Shown piece after piece: positions 5,906 through 9,840 of a stretch of DNA of 9,840 nucleotides. The stretch covers positions 1 to 9,840 of the forward strand of contig CAILMU010000010.1 of the NCBI GenBank assembly GCA_903835325.1, in the 5' to 3' direction. Numbering within the stretch: position 1 is the stretch's first letter; each line of letters opens with the position of its first letter. Source of the stretch: an uncultured Microcaldota archaeon. GTDB taxonomy: Archaea > Micrarchaeota > Micrarchaeia > Anstonellales > Bilamarchaeaceae. The notes below the pieces were generated by a model. The model was not told the origin of the DNA. It did no database searches and worked only from the letters and a program-made list of their open reading frames with translations. The translations under genes and the position numbers were made by a program.

Positions 5906-6586
5906 TTGAATACCCAGTTCATAGAATTCCTGGCGAAAAACAACGCGATACGTTTCGGAGAATTCATACTGAAGAGCGGCCGGACATCCCCGTATTTCAT
6001 CGACCTCGGGGTCCTGACGAACGGCTCGGCCATAACGGAACTCGGAAAGCACTACGCGAACAAGATAAACGAGGTCTACAAGGGCGATTTCGACGTGGTC
6101 TTCGGCCCGGCGTACAAGGCGATACCGCTTGCCATCAGCTCGGCAATGGCGCTCAACTACATGGGCCTGGACAAGAAATGGCTTTTTGATCGCAAAGAGG
6201 TCAAACTGCATGGCGCTGATGCCAACAGCCTGTTCGTGGGGAGCCAGAACCTTGATATCGGACAGAAGGTCGTGATTGTGGACGATGTCATGACAACCGG
6301 CGGGACGAAGGTCGAAGCCATCACAAGGCTCGAGAAATCCCTGAAAGCCGAGGTCATGGGGATTGTTGTCGCCGTGGACCGGATGGAGATAAACAGGCGC
6401 AGGAGCGCGATAGACGAGTTCGTGGAAGAGACCGGAGTTGAAGTGCACGCGATAACAGACATCAAATCGGTTTTCCAGCATCTCCATAACCGGGATGTCG
6501 ACGGGAAAGTCTATGTGGACGACAAGATCTACAAGGCCTACGAGGATTACATGAAGAAATACGGGGCCGTCTCCACGATATCATGA
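5906..6586 (+). CDS. pyrE: Orotate phosphoribosyltransferase
   Basis: This enzyme transfers ribose-5-phosphate from PRPP to orotate, giving orotidine monophosphate in de novo pyrimidine synthesis. The 226-residue protein opens with the family's N-terminal pattern (FIEFLAKNNAIRFGEFILKSGRTSPYF). FGPAYKAIPLA, the region that binds orotate and PRPP, is at about 71-81. FDRKEVKLHG with the catalytic-loop lysines is near 94-103. The PRPP-binding motif VIVDDVMTTGGT is at about 123-134, with D126/D127. The length is within the range for the family; the C-terminal extension (VDGKVYVDDKIYKAYEDY) resembles that of the longer bacterial-type enzymes. Translation starts at TTG behind GGTGAT. The gene ends tail-to-tail with a minus-strand gene, the two stop codons together forming TCATGA. 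No other pyrimidine gene is in the window. Confidence 0.95.
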   Translation: MNTQFIEFLAKNNAIRFGEFILKSGRTSPYFIDLGVLTNGSAITELGKHYANKINEVYKGDFDVVFGPAYKAIPLAISSAMALNYMGLDKKWLFDRKEVKLHGADANSLFVGSQNLDIGQKVVIVDDVMTTGGTKVEAITRLEKSLKAEVMGIVVAVDRMEINRRRSAIDEFVEETGVEVHAITDIKSVFQHLHNRDVDGKVYVDDKIYKAYEDYMKKYGAVSTIS

Positions 6587-7612
6587 TTTTTTCCCAAGCA
6601 CATCCGATGGCAGGCCGGCCGGTACGATTTCAACCTCTTCATTTTCGATAGCGTCCTGGCCGTCATTTCGAGGCGCATCAACAGCCGATGGGCATTCGCT
6701 TATTTCCACCCTTATCTTCTTCTCGAGAGCGTTGATAGAAGAGCCTTTTTCTGCTGATGCTTCTTTTGCTTGGCCGAGTCTTTTCGCTCTCCGTTCTATC
6801 CAGTCTTTTGTATAGTAACCTATAGCTCCTGCCATTTCGATCATGAATGACGCGACTTTCAAGACAAAATATACCGGCGCTATGGCAATACCTAATATGA
6901 ACACTGGAATCGGCGCCATGCTTTCCGTGGTTTTACAGGCCTCCCTAAATAAAGAACTGGCGAACCTTTTAATCGAAGATGGAGGCTCGAATTTTTCGAT
7001 GAATGTGCGCTCTTCCTTGCTTAATGTTTCGCCACGGCAAGACTTGTCGAATATATCAGCCAATTTTTTCCTATTTTCCCCGGCAACTTCTGTAGATAAC
7101 ATCAAGTAGCTGACAAGCGAAGACCTCAAGGCAGGAGAACTCAGTTCCTTCTTTTGCAGCAATTCAAAAGAGGCGCGCTTGAGCGTGACGTGAGGGTCCG
7201 GGATGATCCGATTTTTTGTCTTATGCATGATATACGCGCCAAGAGGAATCCAGAATAGCAATTGAAGGACCGGTGCGGATTCTGGAATCGGTAAGATGAC
7301 CGGGCTCATGAAACCATACAAGACCATCGCGGCTCCTAATAGGAAAACCGAGTTTTCAAGAAGATTTTCCGCGCTTCCGCCTTTTTTCGCATGCAACTGT
7401 TGAGTTTTGGTTATCAATACCTTCTGTTGCTCTTCGCTGAGCAGCTGTGATGCCTCTGCCGGTTCCCTGTAGGGACCCATGTACGGTGTTTTCTTGCTCT
7501 TTTCACCATTGGCATCTTCGATCACCCTCCTCTTCCTGAAGATGCCCAGCGCCTTCTGAGGGGGCTGCCGGATGTCTTCGTCCTTAAAGCGGAGTTTGGA
7601 ATGGTTGCTCAC
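6581..7612 (-). CDS. Unknown membrane protein with long soluble arms
   Basis: I do not recognise this 343-residue protein. It has a basic N-terminal arm of about 85 residues, two hydrophobic segments at about 87-108 and 114-130 separated by a short PIPESAP turn, a helical charged middle region of about 100 residues, and a second hydrophobic block at about 233-266 that could be one long helix or a hairpin. A charged C-terminal arm ends in an acidic stretch (ENEEVEIV). No catalytic motif is evident. Start candidates are GTG 7612 and TTG 7618; GTG 7612 is chosen because the TATA-like box at 7630-7639 lies about 24 bases from it. Base composition is clearly lower in GC than the neighbouring genes (several 60-base stretches near 38-45%). 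It follows pus10 but behind a T-run and its own promoter. Confidence 0.7.
   Translation of the reverse strand: MSNHSKLRFKDEDIRQPPQKALGIFRKRRVIEDANGEKSKKTPYMGPYREPAEASQLLSEEQQKVLITKTQQLHAKKGGSAENLLENSVFLLGAAMVLYGFMSPVILPIPESAPVLQLLFWIPLGAYIMHKTKNRIIPDPHVTLKRASFELLQKKELSSPALRSSLVSYLMLSTEVAGENRKKLADIFDKSCRGETLSKEERTFIEKFEPPSSIKRFASSLFREACKTTESMAPIPVFILGIAIAPVYFVLKVASFMIEMAGAIGYYTKDWIERRAKRLGQAKEASAEKGSSINALEKKIRVEISECPSAVDAPRNDGQDAIENEEVEIVPAGLPSDVLGKKS
6587..6592 (+). terminator. T-run directly after the pyrE stop
   Basis: T6 follows immediately on the pyrE TGA (6584-6586) and lies inside the 3' end of the convergent membrane-protein gene. It could end pyrE transcription without a gap. No stem precedes it. 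Confidence 0.4.
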
Positions 7613-7629
7613 ATACAATTTAACATAAG

Positions 7630-7639
7630 TTATAATTAA
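7630..7639 (-). promoter_or_regulatory. TATA-like box of the unknown membrane protein gene
   Basis: The minus strand reads TTTAATTATA, the most AT-rich block in the 45-base gap behind pus10. It lies about 24 bases before GTG 7612 and 18 before TTG 7618, favouring a leaderless start at the GTG. Inferred from position. Confidence 0.5.
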
Positions 7640-7649
7640 ATAGCCCTCG

Positions 7650-7655
7650 AAAAAA
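7650..7655 (-). terminator. T-run ending the pus10 transcript
   Basis: A6 on the plus strand (T6 in the minus-strand transcript) starts two bases after the pus10 TGA (7660-7658). Together with the following TATA-like box it suggests pus10 and the membrane protein gene are separate transcription units. Confidence 0.45.
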
Positions 7656-7657
7656 GA

Positions 7658-8791
7658 TCATCTGCCTGTCCTCATCACAAAGTCCAAGAACCCGTCATCT
7701 ATCTCAGTTACGACCAGTTTCTTGCATACCGCGCTGGTCCCCAAGATCTCCGCGATGCTCGGTTTCGTCCTTCCCTGGTCCCCGGAGATGAGCTCCTTGA
7801 TGTAGGTGCCTGCCTCGGCCTTGATACGCAGTCTCGCTGTTTTCCCTTCCATCCCAATTATCTCGAATTCTTTCACTTTCCTGCTCCGCACCAGGTCAGC
7901 CCTCCTGTGCGCGACACGTGTGGGCGTCTGCTGAAGGAGCGTCTTTCCGGCGATTGAACGCATCTTCTCCCCATCTTTCTCGTCTATCTCCCGTCCGAAC
8001 TCGACATCAGCCTCGTATTCCTTGTCGAAATGCGATTCTGTGACCAATTCCACGAATGTGCGGGAGACGTATGCGAGATCAACGACTTCGACTTCTTTCC
8101 CCTTTCCAACCCCGCCTGCGATTTCGTTTGCGACGGCTCCGAGGTCGATTTTCCTTTTTTTCGGGTTTTTTATCTCGAATACGAACGCGCGCCCGGCCGT
8201 ATTGGTCGCATCGACATCCTCCCGTCCTGATGCGTGCATGGTATATTCATCAGCGATTAGCGCCTTCTTGAAAGGCTCGCCAATCCTCTCCTCGACCGAT
8301 TCATACATCTTCCCTTTCTCCTTGCAGTGCGGGCACCCCTTGCCGTCGCACCTGGCGCATCTCCACCTGCTCTGCGATAAGCCGGAGGCCAATTTCATGT
8401 AGCGCCCGAATATGAAAATCTCGTTCCGCTCGATATTTACCTTGCCGCTCTCATAATCGAAGACGACTCTGCAATCCCCGTCGTTCCGGTAGGGGAGGCC
8501 CGTCTTCTTCTCCAGGCTAGCGCTTATGCTTTTGTTTAGCCAGTCCTTGATGCTTCTAGCTTCACCCATCCTGATATCCCAGACGTCCTCCTCGTTCTTC
8601 AGCCAGTCTTTCGGTATCATGGTGGAAATCGAGAAGCTCGATATATCTTCCTTGGACATCAATGCGGCAGCTTCATCAATCATCTTCGCTGTCCCTTCGG
8701 CTTTTCCAGCGCAGATATGGCATCCGCTCCCCTTTTGAAAAGCATTGCCGTTGCCGGCATCGCACACGTTGCATAGCTCCATCATGCTCAC
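7658..8791 (-). CDS. pus10: tRNA pseudouridine synthase Pus10
   Basis: Archaeal Pus10 makes pseudouridine 54 and 55 in the T-loop of tRNA. The 377-residue protein has an N-terminal CxxC...CxxC zinc site (C7, C10, C24, C27), then an RNA-binding region. A second Cys cluster CARCDGKGCPHC (C145, C148, C153, C156) is followed by the catalytic domain. The active-site motif is HASGREDVD at 186-194, with D192 the likely catalytic Asp by analogy with the RTD motif of TruA. EIKNPKKRKIDL is at 206-217, QQTPTRVAHRRADLVR at 287-302, and the substrate-loop region TYIKELISGDQGRTKPS at 329-345. The segment just after the catalytic motif (ATNTAGRAF) differs from the family's usual VRMLG-GRPF. Starts: GTG 8791 is given; ATGs at 8785 and 8782 are also possible. 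Two unknown small genes precede it in the same direction. Confidence 0.95.
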   Translation of the reverse strand: MSMMELCNVCDAGNGNAFQKGSGCHICAGKAEGTAKMIDEAAALMSKEDISSFSISTMIPKDWLKNEEDVWDIRMGEARSIKDWLNKSISASLEKKTGLPYRNDGDCRVVFDYESGKVNIERNEIFIFGRYMKLASGLSQSRWRCARCDGKGCPHCKEKGKMYESVEERIGEPFKKALIADEYTMHASGREDVDATNTAGRAFVFEIKNPKKRKIDLGAVANEIAGGVGKGKEVEVVDLAYVSRTFVELVTESHFDKEYEADVEFGREIDEKDGEKMRSIAGKTLLQQTPTRVAHRRADLVRSRKVKEFEIIGMEGKTARLRIKAEAGTYIKELISGDQGRTKPSIAEILGTSAVCKKLVVTEIDDGFLDFVMRTGR

Positions 8792-8816
8792 TCAGAAACA
8801 GGATCCGGGGACAGGT

Positions 8817-9161
8817 TCACACCAGGTCATGGTGCGGCTCAGAGGACAGCGAATTCTTTATTCTGTATCCCTCTACGATGAGGGAAGCCCTCTCGACCTT
8901 GTCTTTCCGCTCTGCGGCCTCTTTCGTGGCCACGACCTTGTCGATATAGAGCCCGAAATCCGCGAGCGTCTGCGTCCCGTTCACCATCATGGTCCGCAGG
9001 ACCTCGACCGCTATCCTTTTGCCCTTCTCGTCGCTGCCCCACACACTGAGGCATATCGCCATCTGGTTGATGAAATGGGCCTTATCGGATTCGCTCATCC
9101 ATTTCCATCTGTCGAGAATCTTCGCTTTTACCGAATCGTCCAGAAGATCTAGTGAAACCAT
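8817..9161 (-). CDS. Unknown 114-residue helical protein upstream of pus10
   Basis: Not recognised. The protein is predicted mainly helical by eye, with an aromatic patch near the N-terminus (DRWKWMSESDKAHF), a moderately hydrophobic centre (INQMAICLSVW) and a charged helix (KEAAERKDKVERA). There is no signal peptide, membrane helix or catalytic motif, so it is probably cytoplasmic. The ATG at 9161 is chosen over an in-frame ATG at 9200 because a full-strength Shine-Dalgarno site (GGAGGTGG) lies 7 bases before it. It starts two bases after the stop of the upstream gene, so the two are very likely translationally coupled, and pus10 begins 25 bases downstream. A role linked to tRNA modification is suggested by position only. 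Confidence 0.7.
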   Translation of the reverse strand: MVSLDLLDDSVKAKILDRWKWMSESDKAHFINQMAICLSVWGSDEKGKRIAVEVLRTMMVNGTQTLADFGLYIDKVVATKEAAERKDKVERASLIVEGYRIKNSLSSEPHHDLV

Positions 9162-9163
9162 AT

Positions 9164-9595
9164 TCAAGCCACCTCCGCTTTTGCCTCTGTATTCACCCAT
9201 CTGCGAATGTTGAGTTTCGCCGGGTCGTCTCTTGCCGTCTCCACAGCCTTCACGAACGCCATGGTCTCCAGGGCACCCTCCCTTTTCACAGGCCCCGTGA
9301 GTAAAGGCCCCTTTTCGCCGGATTTCTTGGCATCATCCCTGGCGGGGGCGAATTTATTGAGTATATCGCCGGCCTCAGCGACCCTTTTTTCTTCCGTCTT
9401 TCCGGCCGCTCCAGACCTCTTCTCGCTCGCAGCCTGCTCGTAATATTTGAGCGTGTCGGGGCCGAATTTCTTGCTTTGGACATCCAGGATCTTTTTTGTC
9501 TCGTTGAACAGCGCGTTCACGCCCTGTGTGAGTGTCCGATGCTCAGCCTCTTTCTCATCCGCTGGTTTCTTCTTGTGAGCCTCGCCGGTTGCCAT
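9164..9595 (-). CDS. Unknown charged 143-residue protein
   Basis: Not recognised. The sequence is rich in Lys, Glu and Ala with a basic N-terminus (HKKKPADEKEAEH). Helical stretches follow (ALFNETKKILDVQSKKF and TLKYYEQAASEKR), then a flexible low-complexity centre and a more ordered C-terminal segment (LETMAFVKAVETARDDPAKLNIRRW). No signal peptide or membrane segment is seen. It is the first gene of the run that continues with the 114-residue protein and pus10. The ATG at 9595 lies about 27 bases from a TATA-like tract at 9617-9627, fitting a leaderless transcript. The stop overlaps the spacer between the next gene's ribosome-binding site and its ATG, which favours coupled translation. Its real existence is supported by this tight packing rather than by homology. 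Confidence 0.65.
   Translation of the reverse strand: MATGEAHKKKPADEKEAEHRTLTQGVNALFNETKKILDVQSKKFGPDTLKYYEQAASEKRSGAAGKTEEKRVAEAGDILNKFAPARDDAKKSGEKGPLLTGPVKREGALETMAFVKAVETARDDPAKLNIRRWVNTEAKAEVA
9169..9176 (-). promoter_or_regulatory. Strong Shine-Dalgarno site inside the upstream gene
   Basis: The minus strand reads GGAGGTGG, matching seven bases of the archaeal consensus GGAGGTGATC, 7 bases before ATG 9161. It lies within the last codons of the upstream 143-residue gene. It decides the start of the 114-residue gene and indicates that this organism's 16S rRNA keeps the anti-Shine-Dalgarno sequence. Confidence 0.8.
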
Positions 9596-9616
9596 GGCAT
9601 CATTATCTTAGGAATT

Positions 9617-9627
9617 GTTTTTTATTC
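9617..9627. promoter_or_regulatory. TATA-like tract central to a divergent promoter
   Basis: GTTTTTTATTC (AATAAAAAAC on the minus strand) is the AT-rich core of the 54-base gap. It lies about 27 bases from the minus-strand ATG (9595) and about 28 bases from the plus-strand ATG (9650), in the exact middle of the gap, so it may serve both genes. Confidence 0.5.
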
Positions 9628-9649
9628 ATTCCCTCAGATAAGATATTGT

Positions 9650-9840
9650 ATGAAAAAGGGACAAATCGGGATAACAAGCGACATGGTGGGCGCTGGCATG
9701 ACGGTAGTTGGCCTCGGGGCGATGGCCAGTTCAGTTGCCGGAGACGCGGCTTTCGGCGGCCCGCTCCCGCTGGATCCGACATCGCGGGGCCTCATCGGCC
9801 TGGGCATGACCGGCATGGGTGTCGGCATACTCGCTATCAA
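9650..9840 (+). CDS. Glycine-rich, probably membrane protein (3' end outside window)
   Basis: An open frame starts at ATG 9650 and continues to the window edge, giving 63 residues. It has a short basic N-terminus (MKKGQIGITSD), then a Gly/Met/Val/Ala-rich hydrophobic segment (MVGAGMTVVGLGAMASSVAG, about 12-31), a short Pro-rich turn (GGPLPLDPTSR) and a second Gly-rich hydrophobic segment (GLIGLGMTGMGVGILAI, about 47-63). This looks like two membrane helices of a small integral-membrane protein. Closely spaced Gly would allow tight helix packing. No family is recognised. It is divergent from the minus-strand run containing pus10. The call rests on the open frame, good start spacing from the 9617-9627 tract and the hydrophobic pattern; an opposite-strand open frame also exists here but is less plausible. 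Confidence 0.55.
   Translation, partial: MKKGQIGITSDMVGAGMTVVGLGAMASSVAGDAAFGGPLPLDPTSRGLIGLGMTGMGVGILAI

Noticed and set aside
5840..6487. 215-codon minus-strand open frame opposite pyrE
   Set aside because: pyrE is certain; this frame has no family features and crosses the divergent promoter.
8801..8808. GGATCC-type palindrome in the gap before pus10
   Set aside because: A six-base palindrome is expected by chance and nothing else in the 25-base gap suggests a regulatory element.
9634..9840. Minus-strand open frame at the right edge
   Set aside because: Its product is Pro/Met/Ser-rich low complexity, the mirror of the Gly-rich plus-strand frame, which has a well-placed start and promoter core.
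1..9840. CRISPR array, tRNA/rRNA genes, insertion sequences
   Set aside because: No regularly spaced repeats, no recognisable tRNA T-loop or rRNA motifs in the gaps, and no transposase-like protein or terminal inverted repeats were seen.

Overview
The window looks like a compact, fairly GC-rich archaeal chromosome segment. Three archaeal hallmarks sit within a few kilobases: a geranylgeranylglyceryl-phosphate (GGGP) synthase, a geranylgeranyl-reductase-family flavoprotein that would saturate the same isoprenoid chains, and a Pus10-type tRNA pseudouridine synthase. Gaps between genes are short. AT-rich TATA-like boxes lie about 24-30 bases before several start codons, which suggests leaderless transcripts, while some genes carry Shine-Dalgarno (SD) sites matching an archaeal 16S 3' end (GGAGGTGATC). 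The lineage cannot be fixed from the sequence; small-genome archaea such as the DPANN groups are a guess only.

Layout, left to right. Bases 1-2883 (+) hold an envelope block: lemA (5' end outside the window), the membrane zinc protease htpX, and a secreted, membrane-anchored transglutaminase-like protein with an intact Cys-His-Asp triad. Bases 2911-4881 (+) hold the ether-lipid pair: a geranylgeranyl-reductase-type flavoprotein, then GGGP synthase, separated by a run of inverted repeats. Bases 4882-4991 form a convergent terminator region facing a cation diffusion facilitator (-), whose metal ligands suggest zinc. A 62-base divergent promoter separates it from pyrE (+, TTG start with an SD).

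From 6581 to 9595 everything is on the minus strand. Read in transcription order it is an unknown charged 143-aa protein, an unknown helical 114-aa protein, pus10, and then a separately promoted, lower-GC unknown membrane protein that ends tail-to-tail with pyrE in a shared TCATGA. At the right edge a glycine-rich, probably membrane-embedded protein starts at 9650 on the plus strand and runs out of the window.

No rRNA, tRNA, CRISPR array, transposase or phage gene was seen. I do not see a clear new multi-gene system. The most unusual signals are the three back-to-back inverted repeats between the two lipid genes, two divergent gene pairs that each seem to share one central TATA-like core, and the two unknown small genes in one transcription unit with pus10.
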